A DNA stretch of 64,000 bases from Diplolepis rosae (GCA_030998225.1 JAPYXD010000695.1:2585001-2649000), one strand, 5' to 3'; counted from the first letter of the stretch, positions 23,890-35,773 are shown. Notes: generated by a model from the sequence alone, not told the origin. Translations and numbers: made by a program.

Positions 23890-24480
23890 ATAGTTTAAGG
23901 TAGTTCATTCACAAAAATTAGGCCTCAGGCAAAAATAGATAATTTTGCTTTCAAGAATGGCAATATTATTATCCAAGGGCTAATTTGAAAGAGAAAAGAT
24001 GATTTTCCATGAAGAGAAATTTGAAATGGAGAAAAATAATGCATTTAAGAAATTTTATTTTTACCCGAATTTTTTTTCTTATCGTTTCATATCAAATTTT
24101 ACAAAATGATGCGATTCTAATAAATCATGAATCATTTTTTCGGAAAAAAGTATCTTCATAACTTTACCGTTCAAAAATTTTGGAAATAAATTCTTTATTG
24201 GCTAAAACCATTCAAAATCAATTTTCCAAAACAAAATTCTTATAAACAAATTGCTGCATTTGGTAACAAAATATTCATTTTAGAAAATTGGAAAAGGTTA
24301 AGTTGTACAGAATCTTTTTCCTGAAAAAATGATCCGTGATTTATTAGAATCACATCATTTTTTTAAATTTGGTGTGAAGTGATAAGAAAAAAAGTGCGGG
24401 TAAAAATAAAATTTGTTAAATGCATTATTTTCGTGCATTTAAAATTTTTTTCGTGGAAAATAATCTTTTCTTTTTTATGA
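23890..24480 (+). repeat. Hairpin-forming dispersed repeat, copy A
   Basis: Contains a large imperfect inverted repeat: the 24030-24170 arm (TTTATTTTTACCCGAATTTT, GATGCGATTCTAATAAATCA) pairs with 24290-24430. A second, interrupted copy lies at 27160-28195. It looks like a foldback element that preserves the empty site of the insertion in copy B. Confidence 0.75.
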
Positions 24481-26064
24481 TAATTCATAACTTCTTCAGT
24501 GAAATTTGAATCTATCTCTATCAAATGAAAATCATGTTTTTATAATTATTTTTTCTAAAGAAAAAAACATTTTTATCATTTAATAAAATAATTTGTATGA
24601 AAATACAAATTTCTAACCTCCAATGTATTTTAATTTTACAAAAATTAGTTATCTTTTTTACTTTTGAAATTTGCTCGAAAAATAATCATAAAATTTATGA
24701 ATTTTAGGTGCAAATCCAATGGTTATTTTCACCAATTTTTCCTGTCGTGGAAAGTAAAATTTGAAGATTTTATTTATCTGAAATTGTATCCCACAATTTC
24801 TATATTCTTGAATATTTTAAAAATTTATTTCAAAAAATTTGCAACTTTTATAGATTTTGATAAGTTATTGAAATTGTTAAACATGCGGCCTAAAAAAAGA
24901 CTTCTACAAAAATTCAAATTTTTTTTTATCGAACTAATAAATTTGATTTTGGGAAAAATTGAGCTTAATCCCTTTCGAGTTATTGTCACCCTCAAATTGT
25001 GCTAGGGATTTATTATGAATGGTATTTGTAGTATTAACATAGTATTTTTCTGAAATGTATCAAAACGTTTTAAAGTAAATGGGAATTCTATAAGTCTTTT
25101 AACGTTTGCAATTTTTTAACAAAGAGATTTTAGATTTGATTGTATGTTTTGATACTGAACTGCAGAATTGTCGGATTTTCCTCAATAATTACTTGGTCGA
25201 ATAGCCGAGGTAATACGGTTGGACTTATCGACATCGCGTATTTTCGTTCCTGCGAAAATGTGGTTTAGTTCCTTGCACCCACACTATCAACGATGGTGCA
25301 GAATTTATGGCTACTCCTAGTCGAGCCGGTCTAGCGTTACGCTTAACCGCATTCTCCGAACGTGATTTAGCGCGATGTACTTTCTGACAAACAAAACGGC
25401 AAACCTCGGCGGTCCAATAATCGAATTATTGAATAATGTAAATTTGTTAACTTTATAATCAAAGAATTTTCACTCTTTTCAGATTTATGTTAATTGAATA
25501 CGCAATTCTAATCATGCAATAAGAGTCAATGATGAATTTAGTTTTATTCTCACAGTATTATAAATTAACAAGATTCTTATTCTTATTAAAAATCAATGTA
25601 TGTACCTAAAAGTTTTTCTTTTCTGTCCCTTAAAAATTATCTGTCTTTTCCTCAAATATTATACACTTAGAATGGTAGAGTTTTTGAAATCTTTGTCAAG
25701 TCGAAAGCGTCTTTTTTCCCACAGAAAGGTTTTTAATTCTTTAGATTATACAAATAATTCAGCTGGTCTACTCAACAGGGAAACTGGAAAATAATCGGAA
25801 ACCTAGTCTTGAACCCGGAATCGCGTTTAAATTTTTTATAAGTGTTCAGTTTGAGAACTCAATTTTGATTAGAGTTTTTAATTTTATACGAATATCGAAG
25901 GTTACTAAACTTTGAAACAATCATACACGGAAAATAAGGCTTAACTTGATAGAAATAACTTAACATATATTACATGTATAACTTTATTATTAGAAATTAT
26001 ATGAAATACTTAAGATCGAGTTAAGCGAAAGTTCTATACATGGAGAAAAACATTTGTCTGAAAT
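24481..26064. other. Intron-like sequence with a unique GC-richer block
   Basis: Most is very AT-rich; the open frame at 24664-25005 is Phe/Lys/Ile-rich and not credible. At 25185-25400 there is a GC-richer block whose start (GAATAGCCGAGGTAATACGG, then TTGGACTTATC) faintly resembles a leucine-type tRNA head. I did not find a B-box or a cloverleaf. Confidence 0.35.
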
Positions 26065-26250
26065 TACCAAACTATTTGGAAATGCATGATGAATTCTAAA
26101 ACGACGTACTTTTTTACAATAATTCAATTTATTTTACCATCTAAATGGGAATTTTTATGGGTAGTTTAGCGTATTCTATAATGGGAATTTGAATAAATGT
26201 TGAATTCTTAGAAAAATGTACGTGGCTTTAAAATTTTAATTTTGATTTGT
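26065..26250. repeat. Imperfect inverted repeat, relative of 643-735
   Basis: AAACTATTTGGAAATGCATG and ACGACGTACTTTTTTACA in the left arm are inverted and diverged in the right arm. TATTCTATAATGGG here is the empty-site version of the junction at 642/643. Confidence 0.55.
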
Positions 26251-27159
26251 AAAAATCTGAACATTTGTTGCTAATTCATTTATTAGTATACTTTTGCGTT
26301 TAAATGCATATTATGAAATTTTTATTCAGCGACGAAATGTAAGTTGAGAGTAATGATCATAAATATTTCCTATGACACAAGATAGGTATCATTTTTACAT
26401 GAAAATGATATAGTGTATTGATTAATTAGTTTGCAAATTTTAAAAACTCATCAGAATCTTAATTATTCTTTAAAATTTTACTGTTTGTTACAATACTATC
26501 TTTATCTATTTACAATGATGCATGCATCTTTAGAAGAATACAATTCAAGCTCATCCCCAAATGCAATATATACCTTCGCACAGTTAAAATTAGAGTTGAA
26601 AATGAACTTCAACAAGCTCAAAAGAAACCGCTTTGGTTCATTTTAAACTCTTTCTTTTTTATGTGGCATGAAGAAAAATGTATCTAACAATTATCTTATA
26701 TATTCAGTTATTAGATCTAACTATTCAGGTGCAATATCTGAAATATTAAAATAGGCTGCAAAAAATCGCATTTTTGAGACAAATGGAATTAGAGCCGACT
26801 ATAATAAAATGCTTCATCTTATTCTGATAAATTTACGGGGCTCTTTAAAATTACAACGTTTCGTATGAGTTAAAAATTTTCCATCTTAATAGTTAGTAAT
26901 TTTAAAACCCTCTGTAATTTTACATAATTATACAATGCATTATTACATTTGACTCTCATCCACATAAAATTTAATAAATTCAGTATTAATAAAAAATAAG
27001 ATATATTTACTTTGAATAGAATTTATGTTCCATTACTTAATAGATTAAATTCATGATTGTTTTCTGTTGATGTCTGTTTACATTTCAAATTCTCTGTCTA
27101 TAATAATTTTTATCAATATTTAAATTTCACCGTTATAATTTAATAATTTAGTAGAAAAA
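26251..27159. other. AT-rich intron-like sequence, nothing called
   Basis: No gene, repeat copy or structured end recognised. Confidence 0.4.
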
Positions 27160-27598
27160 ACGAAATTTTTATAATCAAATTGCTGGATTTGATAATAATT
27201 TATTCATTTTCGAAAATTGGAAATGGTTAAGTTGTAGGGAATCTTTTTCTTGAAAAAGTGATTTGTAATTTATTAAAATCGCATAATTTTTTAAAATTTG
27301 GTAAGAAGCGATAAGAAAAAAAGTAAGGGCAAAAATAATATTTATTAATAAAATTATTTTTCTTACTACCCTAGTCGAAAGTACGTGGTTTCAGCACCAA
27401 ATTCACGGCAGAAAGTCTAACTTTCATGCATTGGTCAAGCTATATGCGCGCCCTCTATAATAGCGGGAGTAAAAACGTCGATAACCTCAAACGTCAAAAT
27501 TTGTCCGCTCTCTGCTAATGTTTATTAGTGGCAATGAGTGGATATTATTTAGAATGTAATAGTAATGACTGAAGTGTAACAAAAATAAAAATAAAAAA

Positions 27599-27784
27599 AT
27601 GAATGACATATCATCTGATAAATCGACAGATGAAGAAGAAATTAATAAAAACTTTGAAACTGAAGCTCAATTAATAGTAGAAACTGACACCTTACCCAAA
27701 AAGTCCGTTGACAGATGCATGCTAGTCTATGATAATTACCAAAGATGGAAACAAGGAAATAGAAATCTAAACCTTAATTTATAG
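27599..27784 (+). CDS. Possible N-terminal fragment of a Crypton-type tyrosine recombinase
   Basis: A 61-codon frame starts MNDISSDKSTDEEEIN and ends KQGNRNLNLNL. The stretch TLPKKSVDRCMLVYDNYQRW resembles the SAM-like amino-terminal segment of insect Crypton-like tyrosine recombinases (a Leu-Pro-x-Lys-Ser motif, then Tyr, then Trp plus a basic tail). These proteins normally continue for several hundred residues to a catalytic Arg/His/Arg/Tyr core, which is entirely absent here: the frame stops right before the first hairpin. I infer a non-autonomous derivative that kept its promoter side and start codon. A chance acidic ORF is the alternative. Confidence 0.4.
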   Translation: MNDISSDKSTDEEEINKNFETEAQLIVETDTLPKKSVDRCMLVYDNYQRWKQGNRNLNLNL

Positions 27785-27862
27785 ATGTATTTGATGCCTG
27801 CCCTCCGACCAGCAGCACTCGCTCCGCTCGTGCCGCAAATGTCGGGGCAGGCATCAATATAT
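27784..27862. repeat. GC-rich hairpin in the recombinase-like element
   Basis: GATGCCTGCCC plus CCGAC on the left pairs with GTCGGGGCAGGCATC on the right. The loop contains GCACTCGCTCCGCTCGTGC. It begins exactly at the end of the short coding frame. Confidence 0.75.
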
Positions 27863-27929
27863 TCCAATGGACACATGCAATTATTTTCGTACTTTCGACC
27901 GGGTAGCAAGAAAAATGGTATACACTACA

Positions 27930-28034
27930 TGGGCAGAAATTTGAGAGCCCTGAACTGCGTGCCATGATGCCCTCGGCTTCGCCTCGGGCATTATGGCGCG
28001 CAGTGCAGGAATCTCAACTTTCTGCCCTTGTTAT
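27930..28034. repeat. Strong 40-bp-arm hairpin with TCGGCTTCGCCTC loop
   Basis: Arms GGGCAGAAATTTGAGA... and inverse GGGCAGAAAGTTGAGA... meet at ATGCCC/GGGCAT around the loop TCGGCTTCGCCTC; the inner part reads CTGCGTGCCATGATGCCC against CTGCGCGCCATAATGCCC. The paired differences suggest a constrained structure or a palindromic terminus. Confidence 0.8.
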
Positions 28035-28195
28035 GTAATATACTATTTCTGTATTTCAAATTTTTTTCATGGAAATTAATACTTTCTCTTCCAAAATAGC
28101 CTTTCAATAATAATCTTGCTATTCTTGAAAGCAAAATAATCTATTTTTGCCTAAGGTCTAATTTTCGTGAATCAACTACCTTAATATTTTAGATA

Positions 28196-28731
28196 TTACA
28201 TCCGAGTAAATAAGATGTTTGTCCCACAGTCGAATATCTAGATATTATTCCTGAATGTCTATTTTAATCCGTGTTCTATAATCCGGATTCCATGACAAAT
28301 TATCTAAACTCTAAGGGCTGATTCTCCGATTCTAGATCTGGCTTTTTAAACTTGTGCAAACTATCATTTGAGAATGTATGTAAATAGAAGTGAAACAGCA
28401 TAGGAAAGGGAGTGAAAATGAGTTAAGAGCTGGCGTGGCGCTTTGATGTTGCCTTGTACTCATCGTGCTCTGATTGTCCCACCGCAACACACCGCGGTAC
28501 ATACAAAGCTAGCACTGCCCAATCAAGTTTTGTTTTGTCAGGATTCTAGCCGGACATGTATGTTCTCTGTGTTTGAGAGTTAGCTCCGACTCCCTTGGGG
28601 GTCATGTTGCATAGCTTCCTCTCCGCTCTCGTTCTTTAATTTAAATTTTTTAACCACCTAAGTTTCTTGCCCACCTCAAACCCACAACTAGCATCTAAAC
28701 TTCCCATTTAATCAAGCTTTTATTGTTTGTA
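28196..28731. other. Unique intron-like sequence
   Basis: Moderate GC content at 28410-28630. No gene or repeat recognised. Confidence 0.4.
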
Positions 28732-29596
28732 CACTGGAAAATGATATTCTAATTTTAAGAATATGCGCCACTTAAATAGGCGCCAAGAATATATTCTTAA
28801 TATTAAGTAGAAGTCGATCTTAAAATAAGAACACATTCTTTATTTAAGAATATATTTATGCAAGTGAAAATTTATTCTTAAGGTCATCATCAATTATACA
28901 GGGTGTCTAAAAAGTCACGGGACGCTTGGATATTTCCTCAGGTAAAATATTGTTTAAAAAAGTGAAGGTCATTCCTGAAGTAAATTTCAGGACTTTTTGA
29001 CCTTCAGGACTTTTTGAAGGTCAACTTTGTTTTTTTAAATGGAAACCCCCTTTTTTTACATCTGCAATCGATAGAGCGGAAAATTCTACGTTCAGATACG
29101 TACCCAAGTCATAGGTCAATTGTAACGTTCAAGGTCAATTAGAGGTTATTTGTAATAAACAAAGTCTTCCAAGAGGTCAGTGTAATTCCTGAAGTATTTT
29201 TCAACGGGGAATTCAATGGTGACCTTCATTTTGACCTTGAAGTTGACCTTCATGGCTTTTTGAAGGTCAAATTTCTTTTTTTTAAATGGAAACCCCCTTT
29301 TTTCACATCTGCAATCGATAGAGCGAAAAATACTACGTTCAAGTACGTATCCAAGTCATAGGTCAATTGTAACGTTCCAGGTCAGTTAAAGGTTATTTGA
29401 AATTAACAAAGTTTTCCAAGAGGTCAGTGTCATTCCTGGAGTAAATTTCAACGAGAAATTCATTGGTGAGCTCTGTATTGATCTTGGTGATGATCTTCAA
29501 GGTTTTTTCAAGGTTTTTTCCAAGCAGTTTACGTTTACGTTTAGCATTACCCAGGAACAACGACGTGGATGTAGTAAATTTTGCTCCCTTTGGGGT

Positions 29597-29807
29597 GCTT
29601 GATTAGCGTGAGTCCCCTTGCCTCTCACGTTTCGGGTTGCTTGATTCGCATGAGTCCCCTTGCATCTCACGTTTCGAAGTACTTGATTAGCGTGAGTCCC
29701 CTTGCATCTCGCGTTTCGGGGGTGCTTGATTCGCGTGAGTCCCCTTGCCTCTCGCGTTTCGAGGTGCTTGATTAGCGTGAGTCCCCTTGCCTCTCACGCT
29801 TCAGTGA
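29597..29807 (+). repeat. Minisatellite, five copies of a 42-43-bp unit
   Basis: Units start at 29597, 29639, 29681, 29724 and 29766. The core is GCGTGAGTCCCCTTGCCTCT, with CACGTTTCG following. The array abuts the stop codon of the transposase, inside the transposon. Confidence 0.95.
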
Positions 29808-30889
29808 AGATATTCGAACTGAAAACCTTGAGCTTCTTGACAAAAAGCTATGCGATTGTAAAAATGAGTTATAGCATTACGAATCGTCTCCCTGTCAATC
29901 AAAGTAGCCTCTTGTAGAATCCGATTCTGCAATTCGTCTAAGCTTTGGGGTTGAGTTGAGTATACTTTGCTCTTTAAATAACCCCAAAGAAAATAGTCGA
30001 GAGGCGTCAGATCAGGAGATCTAGCAGGCCACTCGATTTCACCCCTTCTTCCAATCCACCTATGAGGGAACTCAGTATCCAAATATGCTCGAACCTCCCT
30101 ACCGTAATGAGCCGCTGTTCCGTCCTGCTGGAACCAAATATTTTGAAAATTATCGTCTGTAATCTCCCTTATTCTTGGTACAATTTGGTTTCTGAGAAGC
30201 TTTTCATATGCACGGCCATTGAGGTTACCATCGATGAAGAAAGGGCATATCAATGTATCATTCAAGATGTCGGCCCAAACATTAATCTTTTGTGGATATT
30301 GTGTGTGACTCTCCAACATCCAAGCAGGATTTGTGTCGGTCTAATATCTACAATTTAGCCTGTTAACTTCACCTTTTAAAGTGAAAGTAGCTTCATCTGA
30401 AAATACTGTATTGTACAAGAAAAGAGGATCTCTATCAATTCTGTCCATCATAATTTCACAAAATTCAACCCGACGATCAGGATCGTCTTCATTGAGCTCT
30501 TGTACCAGATGAACTTTGTAAGGATGGAAATTAATGCTTTTTAAAATATTTTGCACTGTCTCAGGAGCAACGCCACGCTCATCACTAGCTCTACGTAAAT
30601 TAAGGTGTGGGTTTTCAACAAATGCTTGGGCTATGTCCATCTGCATCTCCTCAGATCCTGCAGATTTTGGCCGACCAGTTCTCTGAAGGTCCTTGATAGA
30701 TCCATGATTCATAGAGCGCCTTACAGTGCTTTAAATTGTTGATTTTGAGACAGGATTTAACCCTTCTCCATTACGAAAAGTGCGATTAAAAAGCAAACGA
30801 ACTTGATCATGAGATCGAACTCGATCTCCCCAACCACGCATCATTAATACAGATACCCTCTCTCGTTCCGAAAGTTTAGCTTGTGCCAT
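29801..30889 (-). pseudogene. DD41D transposase with two in-frame stops
   Basis: One continuous minus-strand frame of 363 codons starts MAQAKLSERERVSVLMMRGW and ends FQFEYLH. It has the HTH part, LQRTGRPKSAGSEEMQMDIA, then FSDEATF (first Asp), WFQQDGTAAHYG (second Asp) and WPARSPDLTPLDYFLWGYLK (third Asp). I count 41 residues between the second and third Asp, diagnostic of DD41D (rosa) elements in the IS630-Tc1-mariner group. Length is normal for the family. Only two nonsense codons break it, at 30733-30731 and 30343-30341; the second sits where the relative at 46 kb has Trp. No frameshift was seen, so the loss of function is recent. Confidence 0.93.
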
Positions 30890-32097
30890 AATAATCTTTT
30901 AGCGAAAGATAGTAAGTATGTACTCGTAATACGTAAATTTAGTTTCGATTCGTAATATTCGTATAGAGATAGAAAAATCGTTCTTATCGTATCGCTTAGG
31001 TATTGACTTAGGTATCGAAAACGGTATAGGACTTTTCGATATAACTCTTTGGGGAGGAACAGAACTCTCATCAGAACTCCTGGAACTTTTAATGAAAAAT
31101 TTCCTATACAAATGATTTTACAATATTCAAAACGCTGTAACCAAGATCAATACAGAGCACACCAATGGATTTCTCGTTGAAATTTACTTCAGGAATTACA
31201 CTGACCTCTTGGAAAACTTTGTTAATTTCAAATAACCTTTAACTGATCTGGAACGTTACAATTGACCTATGACTTGGGTACGTACTTGAACGTAGTATTT
31301 TTCGCTCTATCGATTGCAGATGTGAAAAAAGGGGGTTTCCATTTAAAAAAAAGAAATTTGACCTTCAAAAAACCATGAAGGTCAACTTCAAGGTCAAAAT
31401 GAAGGTCACCATTGAATTCCCCGTTGAAAAATACATCAGGAATTGCACTGACCTCTTGGAAAACTATGTTTATTTCAAATAACCTCTAATTGACCTTGAA
31501 CGTCACAATTGAGCTATGACTTGGGTACGTTTATGAACGTAGAATTTTCCGCTCTATCGATTACAGATGTAAAAAAAGGAGGTTTCCATTTAAAAAAAGA
31601 AAGTTGACCTTCAAAAAGCCAAGAAGGTCAAAATGAAGGTCACCATTGAATTCCTCGTTGAAATTTATTTCAGGAATGACCTTCACTTTTAAAAAAAATA
31701 TTTTACCTAAGGAAATATCCAACCGTCCCGGGACTTTTTAGACACCCTGTATATTACCGCTTCTTTAATAAAATTTGTTATTGGTGACGTCAGAGCCTTT
31801 TATATGACATTATAATAATGTATTGTTCTATTCTCTGCTAAAAAATTAAATTGAAGATTGATTTTGAATAATACAAATATTGTTATTTTTAGAGGAATAT
31901 ATTTTTTTTTTAGAAGCATATTCTTATTTTAAGAAGAGTATTCTCATTTTAAGAAGGATGTTCTCATTCTAAGATGGATGTTCTTATTTTAAGAAAACTA
32001 TTCTCTCTTCAATTAAAAGATATTCTTTCAATAAGAACTTCTTTTACTTATTTCAAAATAGTATTAAGAAAATTCATAGAAATATATTATATCCTTT

Positions 32098-33145
32098 CCC
32101 AAGCAGAAATTAACAATCGGACCAACGTGGATCCAACGTTGGATACCAACTTCCGACTGTCGGAATCCAACTGTCGGCGGACATTCAAAATGATAACGAT
32201 GTACTGCGTTGGTACAACACCAGTTTCCAACGTTGTATCAATACTGGTAATCAACATATTTTCAACGCTGGCTGTCAACATTTCTAAAATACTGATTATA
32301 TACTTTTATTATTAAATCAATGTTTTACGGTTAAAGACATTTTTTAAAGAAGACTAGACTCTTGAGAGGAAATCCTTTAGCAGTTGAACGATTATCGTTT
32401 CAAATGCTAACCTTTTACTGTCAAAGTATTTCTTTTGGTCTTGATATGAAATCCTTTCTCCTACCAAAAAAAAAATAATTTCGAGGATAAAAGAAAACAA
32501 ATTGTATGATATAACCCAGTGTTCGCAGAACGTGAACGTAAACGGCCCCCACCATAGATGCTTCGAGCTCATTGTGTCTTCCTCATTCAACCAACCTGTG
32601 GCTGTGGAGCGAGGAAGAAGTCATGAGCTGGTAGGGTCCATGGTGGGGGCCGTTTACGTCCACGTTCTGCGAACACTGATATAACCTATCTAATATAAAT
32701 ATTAGAAATGTGCACAAGCCCAACTTTGACAAATGACAATATTAAATCGGTTATCATTAATACTACAATAACATTAAAACGATTCTGTTGATATTGACTG
32801 GTATTTTACAGTATTAATTATCAGAGTCGATTAGATACTGGGTGGACCTTGTACATTTACTGTCGGAAAATTATTTTTTCCACAGTCGGAAGAAGATTGA
32901 GCCTGTTGTAAATCCAACATTGTACAAACGCTGCTATTTTACAGTCGACTACCGGGGCTGAATAGACACTGGATAGACCTTGCACAACCATTGTCGGTAA
33001 ATTACTTTATCCACAGTCGGAATAAGGTCGGGCCAATTGTTCCCCAACATTGTACCAACTTTGGTAATCAAAAGTCGATCTCCTACATCGGACCAACCTT
33101 TAAACGATCGTCACGGTCGGCAGAATGTCATGATTTCTGCCTGGG
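32098..33145. mobile_element. CCC-ended element with CAACGTTGG-type internal repeats
   Basis: Ends CCCAAGCAGAAATTAAC and, inverted, CCCAGGCAGAAATCATGAC, each next to TT (possible two-base duplication). Interior near both ends repeats CCAACGTTGG, CCAACATTGTACCAAC and CAGTCGGA words. A hAT-like MITE sits inside. Inserted in the outer CACTGG element. Confidence 0.8.
32517..32678. mobile_element. 162-bp hAT-type MITE with 8-bp duplication
   Basis: Exact 8-bp duplication ATATAACC at 32509-32516 and 32679-32686. Ends CAGTGTTCGCAGAACGTG and near-perfect inverse continue through ACGTAAACGGCCCCCACCAT. The CAGTG start and 8-bp duplication are hallmarks of hAT. Confidence 0.95.
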
Positions 33146-33174
33146 TTAAATCAGAATATTGTTTTTCCAATGTA

Positions 33175-35494
33175 ATTTATTTGGAAACAGGCAGAGAGTA
33201 TCCCATAAATAAAATAACACGTTCGAGATGAATTGATTGAGTTTCATCATGAAATAATTCTGCAATTTTGGTTATTTATTTATTCCATGCTTTAGGCTTC
33301 GTACATGCACTTGGATAGAGGGGCAGGGGGGAAGGGATTCCCCCTGGGCCCGTAGTTTTTAGGGGGGTTAGCGTAGTATATAAGTATAACTTAGAGGTCA
33401 AGAAGTTTTGAAAAAATAACAGTCTTTGAAAAAAAACAAGGCTTTCAAAAAAAAAAAAGAACAGAAAGGGGTGGGTGTCTTGTTAAATTAAGAATTGAAT
33501 GAAATGTTGTGAAAAGTGAATTGCGACCTTGCATAGAGGATCAATCTCGCACCCCACATATAAAACTCGTCCTTTTCCTTCTTGCCTTTCCCTAACTTCC
33601 GCCTTTACAATTTCACCCCTTGGAATTCTACAGCTAAGGGAGGGAGGGAGCTAAACATTATTCACGCCGTAAAATAATGTTCCGATCGACAGCCGTAAAC
33701 TTGGAAATAGTCGTTGAATCCGACGGTAATTATCTGTGCCTTCAACCCACGCCCACGTTCATTCCTTCAGAGGTAGATAAGTGCTTGTATATTTTCCTCT
33801 GTTAAAACCATTCAATTCAGTTCGCTTCAGATCTAATTACTTCTAAGAGTTTGTTAATTTAATTCGATCCTATTGAATAATGATTGCGAGACAAAGACTC
33901 CAGCTTCGCTAGGGTAAAGAAAAATAAACTGGAATAAAGCTTAAATAATTTGATTCACCAAGTATAATTCTATGATTTGCTTTCATCAAGTTTCTTTATC
34001 AATCTTTAAAGTAATTAATTGGTTCTCTATATAGTCTCTCCTTCCTATCCCCTTTGCCCCTTCTTTGAAATTTAAAAAGTGTTAGTGATATTTTCATAGA
34101 TTGTTTCAAAATGTTTTATCATTTTAATCAAACGAGAAGATATTAATTGAAAATTGGAAGTTTCATTGAAAAGGTTGTATATATTTTCTTATTGTATGAC
34201 ACCTATATGAATTGAAATATTGACAGAGTGACCAACTGGTTCAATTCCCAATTAAGAGCTTGAAAAACTTACAATTTTAGCATTTGAATGATGCTTTAAA
34301 TTATTTATATCGGATAAACCAGAAAAAATTTAGTCAATAGATATAGATTTGACCAGGATATCTATGGAATATTAACGGAATATCATACAAAGCGCAAAAT
34401 TGGATATTCCCTGGTCATCCCGAAATGTTTATGGCTCGAAGTTGGGACATTCAAATGTTTAAACTAAAGTTTAGTTATATTTATAATATCTAATGTGAGA
34501 CATTTGATTGACCTAAAATCAGAACAATTTTATTTAATATTAGTCATTTTCTACTGATTCCATTAGTAGATATAAATTTTTTGAAAAAGTAATTAGTAGG
34601 GGAATGACTAATAAATAATTTGTAGAAATGTTCATTAAATGGAATTAGTGACTCACTTTTTACTAATTCAAATTTAGAGAGCTTTCTCGTAGGATAACCT
34701 GTCAATATCCTGTTGCTGTGAGAGCCATGACTGTTTGACAAGCCTTTGGTGTTTGAAATTAAGAGATTGAAACGAAAAGTTCTGGAAGTTTACAAAAATC
34801 ACTAATTTATAACTTTTCACAATCTCTCGAAAAAATTCGAATATTCTTATGAAAAATGCTATTTCAAAATGGCACTCTTTTCTGTGACTTCCGCTTTTAA
34901 TGTGCCATTTTATTTTTTAAGTCTACATTTATCGTATTTTAGATATAATTGAATTGTTAGAAAGAGTAATATGCATATTTAATTGATCTTTATGAGGTGG
35001 AATCCCTAAATGAAAAATGATCTAACACTGCATGAAATTTCAGGTGATATGCTGTATCTCGATCGTAAATATAAACGGTATCTTTAAAGATGAGAAAGAT
35101 GGGGTAGGGGAATGGCTTGGTTGCGAGGTATGAAGGTGAGGTTTGACGTTAGTTCCGAGCGATTTGCCTCTCATGCGATTTAACACAGGGGCTATTATAA
35201 CTCGATATAGATATAATGGAACTCCCATTTCACTTAAATGTTCGCACACTAGCCTTATAGCAAAGTACTGTCGTATTATTATGTGGTGCGAATACTATAG
35301 GACCATTATAGTTGAGGCTTTGAAGGTTGCTATAGAATGAGTTTACATCGAATCTCGGAATATGGAATTGGCACATTAACTCGCTCTTCATTTCAGATAC
35401 CACGCCAAGTTCCTTTACAAATTTTTACCATTAACTAGGAAATAAAATGCTGTTGAATCTATAACAGGCGTTTTTGCGTCCGTTCAGATATAAA
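33175..35494. other. Unique intron-like sequence
   Basis: Includes a mixed GC piece at 33540-33830. Otherwise AT-rich, and no gene recognised. Confidence 0.4.
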
Positions 35495-35496
35495 TA

Positions 35497-35773
35497 CACG
35501 GAAAAACTTTTTATATCAATTTTTACTATAGCATTTTTCAATTTAGGGAAAAACGTATCACTAAGAATTTTTGTTAGTAAAGATACTAAACTTTATAATA
35601 ATGATATGAAACTTCAGCATAGTTCATAGCAAATTTTACTATAGTTTATACTAAAGCTTCATATCATTATTATAAAGTTTAGTATTTTTACTAACAAAAA
35701 TTATCAAAGTGATACGTTTTTCCCTAAACTGAAAAATACTGTAGTAAAAATTGATATAAAAAGTTTCTCCGTG
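35497..35773. mobile_element. 277-bp near-perfect palindromic MITE (CACGG ends)
   Basis: Starts CACGGAAAAACTTTTTATAT and ends with the inverse (AAAAAGTTTCTCCGTG), TA on each side. The arms are about 120 bp and nearly identical around a short centre, so transcripts would fold into long dsRNA. Confidence 0.93.

Larger units (their letters stand above)
27366..28045 (+). mobile_element. About 680-bp insertion with hairpins and a possible tyrosine-recombinase fragment
   Basis: The bounds are estimated by comparison with copy A (a few bases uncertain). The left end CTACCCTAGTCGAAAGTACG recurs inverted inside the element at 27888-27906 (CGTACTTTCGACCGGGTAG). Two strong hairpins lie in the right half. 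It carries one short coding remnant (27599-27784). No clear terminal inverted repeats or duplication at the outer edges, a pattern compatible with Crypton-like or other recombinase-driven elements. Confidence 0.6.
27160..28195 (-). repeat. Hairpin-forming dispersed repeat, copy B, interrupted
   Basis: The 27160-27365 and 28046-28195 parts align with copy A (for example AAATTGGAAATGGTTAAGTT, and inverted CAAGAATAGCAAGATTATTA), leaving about 680 bp between as an insertion. Confidence 0.75.
28899..31749 (-). mobile_element. DD41D (rosa-type) transposon with about 600-bp inverted repeats
   Basis: Starts CAGGGTGTCTAAAAAGTC and ends in the inverse, flanked by TA (28897-28898, 31750-31751). The inverted repeats span about 28899-29487 and 31141-31749, far longer than in usual mariners. 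Each holds two tandem units offset by about 246 bp (AAGGTCAA..., AAATGGAAACCCCC, CTGCAATCGATAGAGCG). It carries one transposase pseudogene. Confidence 0.93.
28732..33172. mobile_element. Outer CACTGG-ended element, host of a four-level nest
   Basis: Left end CACTGGAAAATGATATTCTA and inverted right end CATTGGAAAAACAATATTCT are each next to TA. Subtracting the DD41D element and the CCC-ended element leaves about 530 bp rich in AAGAATAT/ATTCTTA motifs on both sides, which confirms the two flanks belong together. Non-autonomous. Confidence 0.75.

Noticed and set aside
25185..25260. Leucine-tRNA-like start (GCCGAGG, TTGGACTT)
   Set aside because: No B-box, no acceptor stem pairing; similarity too weak to annotate.
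27356..27916. Treating the 30-bp inverted repeat as the two ends of one transposon
   Set aside because: Alignment with copy A shows the inserted DNA extends to about 28045, so the right copy of the repeat is internal.
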